Part shown: one piece after another, positions 44,091 to 53,162 of the stretch
Numbering within the stretch: position 1 is the stretch's first letter
Layout: every line of letters starts with the position of its first letter
NCBI GenBank assembly: GCA_035940775.1
Contig: DASZEN010000014.1
Location: 23,351-87,350, forward strand
DNA length: 64,000 nt
Direction of reading: 5' to 3'
From: DASQYE01 sp035940775
Lineage (GTDB): Bacteria; Acidobacteriota; Blastocatellia; Pyrinomonadales; Pyrinomonadaceae
Made by a program: the position numbers and the translations under genes
Notes under the pieces: model-generated
Told to the model about the DNA's origin: nothing
What the model saw: only the letters and a program-made list of their open reading frames with translations
Database searches by the model: none

Positions 44091-46748
44091 TTGAGCGACA
44101 CTAATCACTTTAACCCGAGTTCGCCGTCTCGCATCAAGCGGGCGTTTCCGGCACTGGCGCTCTTCTTGTGCGCGATGCTTTTGGCGGGATCATCAAGGGC
44201 CCGGGAGGCGGCCCAGGCGCGACCTGAGCCGGACAGAGAGGATGAGCCCCGCGAGATAGCGATCTATCAGGCGCTTCTCGATCTGACGACGCCCTGGACT
44301 GTGATGTGCGTCGCCGCTCACCCCGACGATGAGGACGGCGCGACGCTGACCGTGCTCCGGCGTAAGGGGGGCGTCCATACGGTGACGCTCTTCTCGACTT
44401 ACGGCGAGGGCGGGCAGAACGCGATTGGCCCGGAGCTGTACGAGGAGCTGGGTGCGATCCGCGCGCGCGAGACCATCGAGGCGGCCCGCGTCCAGGGCTC
44501 GGAGCCGCACTTTCTGGGCCTGCGCGACTTCGGATTTTCAAAATCGGCTGACGAGGCGCTGCGCGTCTGGGGCCATGACACGGCGCTCGCGCGCATGGTC
44601 TTGGAGATACGGCGCTTACGCCCCGACGTGATTATCACCAACCACGATACCGTCACAGGCCACGGCCATCATCAGGCGACGGGCCGCCTCGTGCTCGAAG
44701 CCTTTGATGCGGCGGCCGACCCGTCGCGCTTTCCAGAGCAGCTACGCGAAGCGGGCGTCACCACGTGGCAGCCGCAAAGGCTCTTCGTTCGTTTCGGTTT
44801 TGAAGGCGGGCCGGAAACCCGCGCCCTCGAAGAGGAGGCCGTGCGTCAGGGGCAGGTAATCTCAATCACCCCGAACGAGCGCGATCCTGTGCGGGGCCTC
44901 ACCTACGCAGAGCAAGCCCTGAGCGCGCTCAGGCGGCACGCCTCGCAGGGGCCCTGGCCCAGCACAGTGCCCGCCGGATGGACGCGCGCCATCCGCTATC
45001 GCCTGGCGCGGGCCGCGAAGTCGAGCGCGCCGCTACCGCGCGATGCCCCATCTTTTCTGACGGGTCTATCCCTGCCGGGGAACAGCGCGGATCAACTGAT
45101 GCCGTTAGCGGCCAGAGCAATGCTGCCCGTCTACTTGAGTAACGGGCGCAAGGCCGAAGGCGTGCGCGATGCGCTCGTCGCGGCGCGCAAAGCCGGGCTC
45201 TTCGCTCCTTCGGGAGGAGATGTGGACGACCTGCCGCGTTTTCGCCTGATGAGCGACCGTCTGGATCGGGCGCTGGCGCTCGCAAGCGGTATCCGCGTCA
45301 GGATTGCGACGCGCGAGGACGTGCTCGTGACGGACGCGACGACGCCCTTTTCCCTGAGCATCTCTAACGAGGGCGAGCGCGCGGCCCGCATCACCGAAAT
45401 AGATTTCAAGGACTTGCGTTCTGAGAGCGGAATCGACGTTCCGCACAACCTCGCTCCGGGCGCGACCCTCAACCTGACGGCCAGCGCTTACGCTCCGCGC
45501 TCAGCGGCCCTCAGCGTTCCGCACGCCGCACACCTCTATGATGGACTGCTGTTTGGCGTCGAACTCGGGGCGCGAGCCCTTGTAGAGCTTGACGGCGCGC
45601 GCTTTCCCGTCAGCGCCACGACGCGCATGGACATCGCGCCCGCCGTCGAGATCGCGAACCTCTCCCCCAACCCTTACGTCCAAACTCCCGCCACCATCAA
45701 CCGCGGGCTGACGTTCAAGCTGCGGCTCGTCAACCATCGCCGCGCGCAGTTCGATGGTTCCGTCGGCGTTGCGAGCCCGGATAGCAGCCGCATGCCCGCA
45801 TTCAGGACGGAAGTCTCGCTTGGCCCGAACGAGACGCGCGACCTCGTGTTAAGGTCGAACCCCGTCTCCGCAAGAAGAGCGCCGGGCAGAAGACGCGCTC
45901 TCTTAGCAGGAGGAGGAGGAGACGAGCCCGGCACTGTCGAGGTCTCGCTTTACAGCGAGCATGACCCGAAGAGCCCTATCGCGCGCCAATCCGCTCAGCT
46001 TGTTTACAGCGAGGCGCGCGTTGCGCCGTCCTTGCGCGTCGGATTCGTGCCGAGCTTTGACGAGACGCTCAAGAATGCGCTCGCCGCGCTCGGCGTCCAA
46101 AGCCGGGAGTTGACGGTCGATGATGTGCGGGCCGGAAGACTCGGCCGCTACGATGCGATCATCATAGATAACCGTGGCTACCAGTCGCACCCGGAGCTGG
46201 TCGCCGCAAACGCGCGCCTGCTCGACTATGTGCGGGCGGGCGGAAACCTCGTCGTCTTTTATCACAAGACGAACGAGTGGAATCCGTCTCCGAAAGTGAA
46301 TCGCCCGCAGCTTGCGCCCTACGCGCTCGTGCTCGGAAACTCTCGCGTGACGGACGAGAACGCGCCCGTAACTTTCAGCGAGCCCGCGCACGCGTTGCTG
46401 CGTTGGCCCAACCCGATCTCGGCGGACGATTTCAAGGGATGGATTCAGGAGCGCGGCCTCTATTACCCGCAGGAGTGGGATGCCGCTCATTACAGCGCGC
46501 CGCTTTCGATGAGCGACGCCGGAGAGCCGCCCCTGCGCGGCGGGCTGCTCGCGGCTGATTACGGGCGCGGGCGCTATATCTATACGGGGATAGTCTGGTA
46601 CAGGCAATTGCGCGCGGGCGTGCCCGGCGCTTATCGTATGTTCGCCAATATTATCAGCTACGGGCGCGCGCCGCGCGAGACGAAGCGAGCGCGGGAGCGG
46701 GCTGCTGCTGATGCGGCTGCGCTTGATGCGTGGCCGCTCTCGAAATGA
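44091..46748 (+). CDS. PIG-L (LmbE) family deacetylase, large secreted form
   Basis: 885 residues from TTG 44091 (GGAG just upstream), with a signal peptide (FPALALFLCAMLLAGSSRA). The PIG-L/LmbE domain covers about 60-250: zinc motif AHPDDED, YGEGGQNAIGPELYEELGAIR and HHQATGRLVLEAF. Members remove acetyl groups from N-acetylglucosamine derivatives. The remaining ~600 residues are beta-rich and include an NPCBM-like or Rossmann-like part near the end (YDAIIIDNRGYQSHPELVAAN), as in bacterial exported relatives. Likely periplasmic, substrate unknown. The downstream WG-repeat gene starts 34 bp later, so they may be co-transcribed. Confidence 0.88.
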   Translation: MSDTNHFNPSSPSRIKRAFPALALFLCAMLLAGSSRAREAAQARPEPDREDEPREIAIYQALLDLTTPWTVMCVAAHPDDEDGATLTVLRRKGGVHTVTLFSTYGEGGQNAIGPELYEELGAIRARETIEAARVQGSEPHFLGLRDFGFSKSADEALRVWGHDTALARMVLEIRRLRPDVIITNHDTVTGHGHHQATGRLVLEAFDAAADPSRFPEQLREAGVTTWQPQRLFVRFGFEGGPETRALEEEAVRQGQVISITPNERDPVRGLTYAEQALSALRRHASQGPWPSTVPAGWTRAIRYRLARAAKSSAPLPRDAPSFLTGLSLPGNSADQLMPLAARAMLPVYLSNGRKAEGVRDALVAARKAGLFAPSGGDVDDLPRFRLMSDRLDRALALASGIRVRIATREDVLVTDATTPFSLSISNEGERAARITEIDFKDLRSESGIDVPHNLAPGATLNLTASAYAPRSAALSVPHAAHLYDGLLFGVELGARALVELDGARFPVSATTRMDIAPAVEIANLSPNPYVQTPATINRGLTFKLRLVNHRRAQFDGSVGVASPDSSRMPAFRTEVSLGPNETRDLVLRSNPVSARRAPGRRRALLAGGGGDEPGTVEVSLYSEHDPKSPIARQSAQLVYSEARVAPSLRVGFVPSFDETLKNALAALGVQSRELTVDDVRAGRLGRYDAIIIDNRGYQSHPELVAANARLLDYVRAGGNLVVFYHKTNEWNPSPKVNRPQLAPYALVLGNSRVTDENAPVTFSEPAHALLRWPNPISADDFKGWIQERGLYYPQEWDAAHYSAPLSMSDAGEPPLRGGLLAADYGRGRYIYTGIVWYRQLRAGVPGAYRMFANIISYGRAPRETKRARERAAADAAALDAWPLSK

Positions 46749-46782
46749 GTTCCTGATTCTCGCCCGGCGCGGCCCGTATGCT

Positions 46783-47802
46783 ATGAGATACGCCGTGAAA
46801 AAAGTCATCGTCGTCGCTTTATTCATCTGTCTGCGCGCGCTCGCCCCCGGCGGCGTCGGCGTCCCGTGCTGGGCCCAGCAAAGGGAGGCTGGCGCGCTTC
46901 TGCCCGTGCGTCAGAACAACAAGTGGGGATACATAGACCGCAAGGGCGAAATGGTGATCGCCGCTCAATACGACGACGCCTGGGATTTTTCGGAAGGGCT
47001 CGCCTACGTGCGGGCGGGCGCGAAGCGCTCGGTCATCGACCGGACTGGAAAAGTAGTGATCGATCTAGAGCAGGTAGACTTCGCGGGCCGTTTCTCCGAC
47101 GGGCTCGCCTCCGTGCAGACGAGCGGGCCGAATCCCCGTCGTGGTTTTATAGACAGGGAGGGAAAGCTGGTGATCGCGCCGCAGTTCGATGCGGTCGAGA
47201 GCTTCGAGGGCGGGCTGGCGGTCGTCATGGTTGATCGCAAGTACGGCTATGTGGACAGGAGCGGCCGCATCATCATCCGCCCGCAGTTCGATAAGGCTTT
47301 TAATTTCCACGAGGGACTGGCGCTCGTCGTCCTCGATAACAAACACGGCTTCATAGACCGCAAGGGCAAGATGGTCATCCGCCCGCAGTTCTTCAATGCC
47401 TTCCATTTCTCTGAAGGCGTGGCGAACGTCAAGGTCGGGCAGAAATACGGCTACATCAACAAGGCGGGAAAGATCGTCATCGAGCCGCGCTTCTACTATG
47501 CCGGAATTTTTCTGGAGGGACTGGCGGCCATCATCGTCGATAACAAGTTCGGCTATATCAATAAGAAGGCCGAGATCGTCATCCCTCCCAGGTTCGACTG
47601 GTCGCAGAACTTCTCCGAGGGGCTCGCGCTGGTCAAAGCGGGCGGCAGGTACGGCTACGTCGATAAGACCGGCGCGCTCGTCATCGCGCCGCAATTCGAC
47701 AGGGCGCTGGATTTCTACGACGGGATAGCAAAGGTCTGGATCGGCGGCAAGATGGGTTACATAGACAAGACCGGAAACTATATCTGGAAGCCGACGAAGT
47801 AG
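46783..47802 (+). CDS. Secreted WG-repeat (KWG) protein
   Basis: 339 residues from ATG 46783, with a signal peptide (VKKVIVVALFICLRALAPGGVG). About eight tandem repeats of ~42 residues have the WG signature: NKWGYIDRKGEMVIAAQYDDAWDF, KYGYVDRSGRIIIRPQFDKAFNF, KYGYINKAGKIVIEPRFYYAGIF and so on, ending in MGYIDKTG. These repeats fold into a beta solenoid or propeller. Function is not known; surface or periplasmic binding is inferred. It follows the PIG-L gene. Confidence 0.9.
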   Translation: MRYAVKKVIVVALFICLRALAPGGVGVPCWAQQREAGALLPVRQNNKWGYIDRKGEMVIAAQYDDAWDFSEGLAYVRAGAKRSVIDRTGKVVIDLEQVDFAGRFSDGLASVQTSGPNPRRGFIDREGKLVIAPQFDAVESFEGGLAVVMVDRKYGYVDRSGRIIIRPQFDKAFNFHEGLALVVLDNKHGFIDRKGKMVIRPQFFNAFHFSEGVANVKVGQKYGYINKAGKIVIEPRFYYAGIFLEGLAAIIVDNKFGYINKKAEIVIPPRFDWSQNFSEGLALVKAGGRYGYVDKTGALVIAPQFDRALDFYDGIAKVWIGGKMGYIDKTGNYIWKPTK

Positions 47803-47838
47803 CCGTCTCGTCGGCTTTCGTGAGAAGGTAGTATATTA

Positions 47839-47949
47839 ATGGGCTTAATAATCTTCGTCACCCTCTCGCTGTTCCTGGTTTTCGCTTACCGGGTGAGAAA
47901 GCTCGCGCTGAAACGCGGACTGGGCCGTGGCCTCGGGCGAGAGGTCTAA
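47839..47949 (+). CDS. Possible 36-residue small membrane protein
   Basis: ATG 47839 to TAA 47947-47949, 36 residues: hydrophobic helix (GLIIFVTLSLFLVFAYRV) followed by a basic tail with LALKRGLGRGLGREV. AAGG lies upstream at a workable distance. It has the profile of a small single-span membrane protein, but could be chance; there is no homologue I recognise. Confidence 0.3.
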   Translation: MGLIIFVTLSLFLVFAYRVRKLALKRGLGRGLGREV

Positions 47950-48043
47950 GACCATGAGTTGACTTCTATCGCAACCTGGATGAAAACCTCGTCCGGTGAC
48001 GAATCTTCCGCCAATAAAAAGAAGGGTTGATATTTTCCAAGCC

Positions 48044-48688
48044 ATGCCAGACCTAAAAGACATTCTCGACAAGAACAGGGCCTGGGCTGAAGGGATAAGG
48101 GAGCGCGATCCTGGGTTTTTCAGCGGCCTCTCGCAACAGCAAACGCCCAGCTATTTATGGATCGGTTGTTCGGATAGTCGCGTCCCGGCCACACAGCTTA
48201 TAAACGCGATGCCCGGCGAGGTCTTCGAGCATCGCAACGTCAGCAATGTGGTGGTGCATACGGACTTCAACTGCCTGTCCGTGATGCAGTACGCGGTCGA
48301 TGTGCTGAAGATCAAGCACATCATAGTGTGCGGCCACTACGGCTGCGGCGGGGTGAAGGCGGCGATGCAGAATCTCAGGCTCGGGTTGATAGACAACTGG
48401 CTGCGTCACGTGCAGGACGTGATGGAAAAGCACGGCGCGCTGCTCAACGAAGCCGCCGACGAGGCGCGGCGGCTGGATCGTCTCTGCGAGCTGAACGTCG
48501 TCGAGCAGGTCAGGAATGCGAGCCAGACGACCATCGTGCAGAGCGCCTGGGAACGCGGACAGGAGTTGGCCATACACGGTTGGATTTACGGGCTCGATGA
48601 TGGTCTTCTGCGCGAGCTGAATCTATGCGTCACCAACCAGGATGACTTGTCGTCCGGCTATCTAAACGCCATCAAGGCTTTTGTATAG
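48044..48688 (+). CDS. Beta-carbonic anhydrase
   Basis: Interconverts CO2 and bicarbonate. 214 residues from ATG 48044 (MPDLKDILDKNRAWAE). Zinc site: CSDSRVPA (first Cys, with Asp-Arg dyad) and HIIVCGHYGCGG (His and second Cys). FEHRNVSNVV, SVMQYAVDVLKIKHI and the C-terminal HGWIYGLDDGLL fit the beta class of the E. coli Can type. A GTG 16 codons upstream is possible. Monocistronic as far as visible. Confidence 0.96.
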   Translation: MPDLKDILDKNRAWAEGIRERDPGFFSGLSQQQTPSYLWIGCSDSRVPATQLINAMPGEVFEHRNVSNVVVHTDFNCLSVMQYAVDVLKIKHIIVCGHYGCGGVKAAMQNLRLGLIDNWLRHVQDVMEKHGALLNEAADEARRLDRLCELNVVEQVRNASQTTIVQSAWERGQELAIHGWIYGLDDGLLRELNLCVTNQDDLSSGYLNAIKAFV

Positions 48689-48758
48689 CGCCGGAATAGA
48701 CGACCGAAGGAATATAGGAACGAGCAGGCTTTCGCCCGTTCCAGTCCTCGGGCTTTTT

Positions 48759-49241
48759 CTAGCCCTCCAATTTCGCGCGCGCGCGTTCGAGGAAGGTTTT
48801 AATCATCGTGGCGACGTGCTTTTGCATCTCGGCGCTGATGCGGCCTTCGCCGACGAGGCCCGCGAGCATGTGTAGCTCCCTGGCGTGCTGCCGTCTCATC
48901 TCCACGTGCTGCACTATGCGCACGAGGGTTTTTGCGCCGCGCTCTTCAAACATCGCCGCGTAGCGAAGGAAATTCTTCTTTTCGATTGAGGCGGGCGACC
49001 ACTCTATGCGATTGGTCTGATCGTCCGTGCGCTCGACGGCGAAGGCGGCGCGCATCGACCCGAGCATTGGAACCTCCGCGCGCACCATCCAACGCATGAT
49101 ACCGTCGGCCTCGCTCTTGATGCCCTCGATCCCCGGCATCAGATCGACGACGTTGCGCAGGTTGTTGAAGAACTCCCGCGCGCGCTCGACGCTCGTCCTG
49201 ACCTCTATCTGCTCGCTGTGTTCTGCCTTGATCCTGAACAT
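48759..49241 (-). CDS. SRPBCC (START-like) domain protein
   Basis: 160 residues. IEVRTSVERAREFFNNLRNVVDLMPGIEGIKSEADG ... RAEVPMLGSMRAAFAVERTD ... KTLVRIVQHVEMRR is the SRPBCC/polyketide-cyclase-like pattern of a helix-grip fold with a hydrophobic pocket. Such proteins bind lipids or polyketides or act as carrier partners. Located downstream of the M14 peptidase (16 bp after its stop) on the same strand, so probably in one transcript with it. Confidence 0.75.
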   Translation of the reverse strand: MFRIKAEHSEQIEVRTSVERAREFFNNLRNVVDLMPGIEGIKSEADGIMRWMVRAEVPMLGSMRAAFAVERTDDQTNRIEWSPASIEKKNFLRYAAMFEERGAKTLVRIVQHVEMRRQHARELHMLAGLVGEGRISAEMQKHVATMIKTFLERARAKLEG

Positions 49242-49256
49242 AATAACTTCCCCCGG

Positions 49257-52200
49257 TTAGAACGCTGATGGAAACAGGAACGAGTTGAAGAAGAGCCGCG
49301 TCATATTGCGCCAGATGCCGCGATAGTTCGGGTCTTCGCTAAAAAGCACGACGTGTCCGCGCCCGGTCGGCTCTTCCATGACGTAGGCCGTACCGCCGAG
49401 CAGCCGCTCCGTATTGTCGGGCCAGGTGAAGCCCGCGAGGCGCAGCGGTCTGCCATCTTCGCGTCCGAAGACGACGGCGTTCGTGCCCTCCTTCGACGGG
49501 CGAAAGAAGTAGCCAGAGGCGACGAGCACCGGAAGATACTGGTCTTCATAGCCGTACGTCATATAAGTGGTGCGATCCAGAGTGGCGCGCATGATCGCGC
49601 CGGGCACTGCTTCGGGCACACGGCCCGGACGCGCCGAGGGCGAAGCGATGGGCGGCAGCACGGGGGGCGCGCCCTCAAGCTTCTCCGTCTGATCCGCCTC
49701 CGTCCGGCGCTGCTCAGTCGCCGTCTGCGTGGCTGTTGCCGTCGCGCCGCCACCACCGCCGCTGCTGCGGCGTCGGCCCCCGCGCTTTGAAGAGGCAGCG
49801 GCCTCCACCTTCGGACTCGCGCCCGTATCTGTGACGGGTGGCTGCTGCTGTTGCTGCGCGGTCACGGAAGAGAGCAAGCGCGCCTCGCCCGCTTCGTTAC
49901 TGCTGCTGCTGCTGTCGTCCTCCGTCTTCCCATCCTTCTGCTCGTCCTCGTCGCTTCCGACCAGGCGGGCCGAGGTGAGGTTGACATCCTTGAGGGCGGC
50001 GAAGACGGCTGCGCCCTTGATTAGGACGAGCGTGCCGCCGCGCTCGCACCAGCCGCGCAAAGCATCCACGCCCCCTTTGCCAAAGGCCGCGAAGTAGCGC
50101 TCGGGCGAGCCGTCCGGAAGGATAATGACGTTGTAGCGGTCAAGCTCCGCGCGCTTGATCGAAGCAATCGTCATCGGCGTAAAATCCACGCCGTAGCGGT
50201 CAAACAGCCACCACATCGCGCCGTAGCTATTATGATCCACGGGGTCGTCGGCCGCCACTATAATGCGCGGTGGCTTCAAAGAGATGACGTTCTCTGACCC
50301 GACGCCCGTTTCGCCCGTCTCGTTAAAGCCTGTATTGACGGCCGTGACTTCCGTGCCCGTCTCGCGTGCGAGCCGCGCCATCGCGTCATGCAGCGTTTCG
50401 GGATTACGCGAGACTCGCGCGACCAGAGTGCCGCGCGGCCAGTCGCGCCCGCCCGCATTGAGCGTGCGCGTCGCCACCGCGATGCGAAAGCCCTCGCGCT
50501 GCAAGCGATAGGCGAGAGAGGCCGCGCCGTTTCGCTCGTACGGGATAATGTAAGCGATCTGAGCGCGGCCTCCCGTTACGCCGCCCGCCGCTGCTGCCGT
50601 AGACGCGGCGACGCTCGCCGCTGCTGCCGTCAACGCGCTCGACGACCCGCGCGTGCTCGCAGCGTCCTCCGTCCAGTATGCCTCGACGCCGAAGGCGAGC
50701 GGCAAAGACCACGCCGTGATGTCGTAGAAGCCGTACTCCTCTTTGGGCGCGCCTCGGCCCCGCCGTTCGTTACGCGCAAAGCGCGCCAACTGCTCGCGCA
50801 CGAAGGCCGCGTCCTGCTCCGTATTCGGCTCCAGCAGCGCCTTGGCGAGCCGCTTCTGCGGTTGCGCCAGATCGATGACGTAAGAGCCGGAAGGGAAGCT
50901 GCGTGAGCGCGGCCCGCCGCCCGTCCCAGTGTAATCATGCGCGCTCTCGGAGGCGAAGGACGCGCGGGCGACGCTCACTTCGACGCCCGCGCGTTCGAGA
51001 ACCTCGACCAGCTCTGCGGCCCTGCCGGGATCGCTGCCCGGCACTAACACTATGCGCTTCATGGCCCCGCTGCGCCCCTCTTCGACGGCGCTCTGCCTGA
51101 AGGCGTAATAATCCCTGAGCCGCGCAAGGCGATTGCGCGACGCCACTTCGAGCGTCGTCATCGAAGCGACGAAGTGCTTGGCGATGGCTGAGCGCAGCGT
51201 GACGATGGTATCGTCGTCGCGCTTCCAACGCAGACCCTTGAAGCCGCCGCCGTCCGTCTCATAAGTCATGCCGGTCGCGCCTTGCAGGCTCGGCCACGAA
51301 TCCCAGTAGCCCGGATAGAAGAGGTCGAACACATCACGCACGTAGTAATCCCAGTTGCGCGCATCGAACTCCGAGGCGTTGGCCCGCCCGAACATCGTCA
51401 GCCAGCGCGCCGTCTGCTCAGGCGGCAGGTTAGGATTTATGGGCAGCGCCGCCGGGGGAAAGAAATACTGTACGGGCTGGCCGTGATGATCGACGAAGAC
51501 CTGCGGGTGCCATTGCAGATAGGCGCGCTCGACGTTGCGCGTCTCGACCTGTGTCGAAGCGATATTGTCGCGGTTCAGATCGAAGCGATAACGATTGACG
51601 CGGCCATAGATAGACCAGGGCTCGCGGTGCTCGCTCGCCAGCGGCTCCGGGTTCCCCGTCGAGTTGGCGTTGTACCAGGTGACGAAACGCTCGTGCCCGT
51701 CCGGGTTGGCGCAGACGTTGACGAGCGCGACTGTGTTCTTCAGTATCTCTCGCGTCGCCTGCTCGTCCGATGCCGCCAGTTGGTAGACGACCTGCATCAT
51801 CGCCTCGAACGAGGCCGATTCATTGCCGTGAATCGTATAGTTGAGCCAGACGACGACCGGCATCCCTTCCGTCAACCGCTCGGCCTCCGCCGGAGAAGTC
51901 GCGCGCGGGTCGCTCAGGCGCGCCATGTTCGCCCTGATCTCGTCAAGCCGCGCGATGTTCTCAGGCGCGCTGATGGCGACCAGATGCATCATGCGGTGCT
52001 CGTTGGTTTCGCCTATGTCGATGACGCGCACGCGCTCCGGTGCGGCCTGCGCGATCCGCTCTATGACGCGCTCCATCAGCGCGTAGTTGGTGTGAAACTC
52101 GCCGACCTCAAAGCGCAGCAGGCTCTGCGGGCGCGGCACGACCTCGCGGAAAGGGCCGCGCGCGTAAAAGTCGAAGCGCGAATCATCACGCTGGGCGACG

Positions 52201-52268
52201 GCCGATGGAGCGTATAAGAGGACGAGCAGCGCGAGCAGCGCGAGGCGACGGCAATGGTTTTCGAGCAT
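49257..52268 (-). CDS. M14-family zinc carboxypeptidase-like peptidase, secreted
   Basis: 1003 residues with signal peptide (RRLALLALLVLLYAPSAVA). The M14 domain spans about 45-370: zinc ligands in TIHGNESASFEAM (His/Glu), FDLNRDN and the HPQVFVDHHGQPVQYFFPP region. The C-terminal half is a Rossmann/GATase1-like region with FAAFGKGGVDALRGWCERGGTLVLIKG. A low-complexity insert at about 775-860 is rich in Ser, Glu, Gln, Ala and Thr and probably varies between strains. Members of this branch degrade peptides outside the cytoplasm. The divergent neighbour is an SRPBCC protein. Confidence 0.9.
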   Translation of the reverse strand: MLENHCRRLALLALLVLLYAPSAVAQRDDSRFDFYARGPFREVVPRPQSLLRFEVGEFHTNYALMERVIERIAQAAPERVRVIDIGETNEHRMMHLVAISAPENIARLDEIRANMARLSDPRATSPAEAERLTEGMPVVVWLNYTIHGNESASFEAMMQVVYQLAASDEQATREILKNTVALVNVCANPDGHERFVTWYNANSTGNPEPLASEHREPWSIYGRVNRYRFDLNRDNIASTQVETRNVERAYLQWHPQVFVDHHGQPVQYFFPPAALPINPNLPPEQTARWLTMFGRANASEFDARNWDYYVRDVFDLFYPGYWDSWPSLQGATGMTYETDGGGFKGLRWKRDDDTIVTLRSAIAKHFVASMTTLEVASRNRLARLRDYYAFRQSAVEEGRSGAMKRIVLVPGSDPGRAAELVEVLERAGVEVSVARASFASESAHDYTGTGGGPRSRSFPSGSYVIDLAQPQKRLAKALLEPNTEQDAAFVREQLARFARNERRGRGAPKEEYGFYDITAWSLPLAFGVEAYWTEDAASTRGSSSALTAAAASVAASTAAAAGGVTGGRAQIAYIIPYERNGAASLAYRLQREGFRIAVATRTLNAGGRDWPRGTLVARVSRNPETLHDAMARLARETGTEVTAVNTGFNETGETGVGSENVISLKPPRIIVAADDPVDHNSYGAMWWLFDRYGVDFTPMTIASIKRAELDRYNVIILPDGSPERYFAAFGKGGVDALRGWCERGGTLVLIKGAAVFAALKDVNLTSARLVGSDEDEQKDGKTEDDSSSSSNEAGEARLLSSVTAQQQQQPPVTDTGASPKVEAAASSKRGGRRRSSGGGGGATATATQTATEQRRTEADQTEKLEGAPPVLPPIASPSARPGRVPEAVPGAIMRATLDRTTYMTYGYEDQYLPVLVASGYFFRPSKEGTNAVVFGREDGRPLRLAGFTWPDNTERLLGGTAYVMEEPTGRGHVVLFSEDPNYRGIWRNMTRLFFNSFLFPSAF

Positions 52269-52457
52269 TAGTCTAGCGGGCTTTCGATTTTCAGGATTGC
52301 TCTAAGACGTATGGGATGTTACCGCGCTTCGGCCCGGATTCTCAAATCGCAAAGGCATGGGTTCGCCACCTGGCGTCAGGATCGGCCGACGTTCAGTGTC
52401 AGGGATGCCGCCAGCGGCGAGCGCTCATGCTATAGTGCCCCTCTCGGTGAGCCTGCG

Positions 52458-53117
52458 ATGAAAGAGATTCACACGGAGATAGAGATAGAGGCGACGCCCG
52501 AGCGCGTGTGGGCGCTGCTCACGGACTTCGCCGCATACCCGGAATGGAATCCGTTCATCGTCTCGATCAGCGGCGAAGCGCGCGAGGGCGCCCGCCTCGA
52601 AGCAGAGTTGAGACCGCCCGGAACACGCGGCTTCAAGTTCCGCCCCGTCATCCTCGCGGCCACGCCTGCGCGCGAGCTACGGTGGCTGGGCCGCCTGGGC
52701 TTTCGCGGCATCTTCGACGGCGAACACGTCTTTACCATCGAGCCCATCGCCGAGCGCCGCGTCCGCTTCGTCCAGCGAGAGAAGTTCACGGGCCTGCTCG
52801 TTCCCTTCCTCGCGCACGTGCTCGACGATAAGACCCGTCGCGGGTTCGAGGAGATGAACCGCTGGCTCAAGAAACGCGCCGAAGACCACTTTGATATTGC
52901 TGACGATTCGATGATGACCGATCAGAACAGAGAGAGATGCCCGCGCTGCGGCGAAGGCCGCCTGCGCCGTTGGGCCGAGCTGAGCGAAGAGGAACGAGAG
53001 GTCGCCCGCCGCCTGCCAGCCTCGGCGGATTACTCTTCCGGCGAACGGCGCTCGTTGCACAGGTGGTGCGCCAACTGCTGGTACGAAGCGACGGAAGGCG
53101 CTTCACACGACGTATGA
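52458..53117 (+). CDS. SRPBCC domain fused to a C-terminal zinc-ribbon-like segment
   Basis: 219 residues from ATG 52458 (MKEIHTEIEIEATPERVWALLTDFAAYPEWNPF). The first ~145 residues form an SRPBCC helix-grip domain of the polyketide-cyclase/dehydrase type. The C-terminal ~60 residues contain two Cys pairs (CPRCGEG and CANCWYE) separated by a charged helix, a zinc-ribbon-like or treble-clef layout. This pairing is uncommon. The stop lies 45 bp before the MerB-like selenoprotein gene on the same strand, so they may be co-transcribed and functionally linked. Cysteine-rich segments near mercury lyases sometimes bind Hg(II), but that is speculation. Confidence 0.72.
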   Translation: MKEIHTEIEIEATPERVWALLTDFAAYPEWNPFIVSISGEAREGARLEAELRPPGTRGFKFRPVILAATPARELRWLGRLGFRGIFDGEHVFTIEPIAERRVRFVQREKFTGLLVPFLAHVLDDKTRRGFEEMNRWLKKRAEDHFDIADDSMMTDQNRERCPRCGEGRLRRWAELSEEEREVARRLPASADYSSGERRSLHRWCANCWYEATEGASHDV

Positions 53118-53162
53118 AGAAGCTATTGTCCGCCGAGGCCCTGACCCGAGAGGTATGGATGG

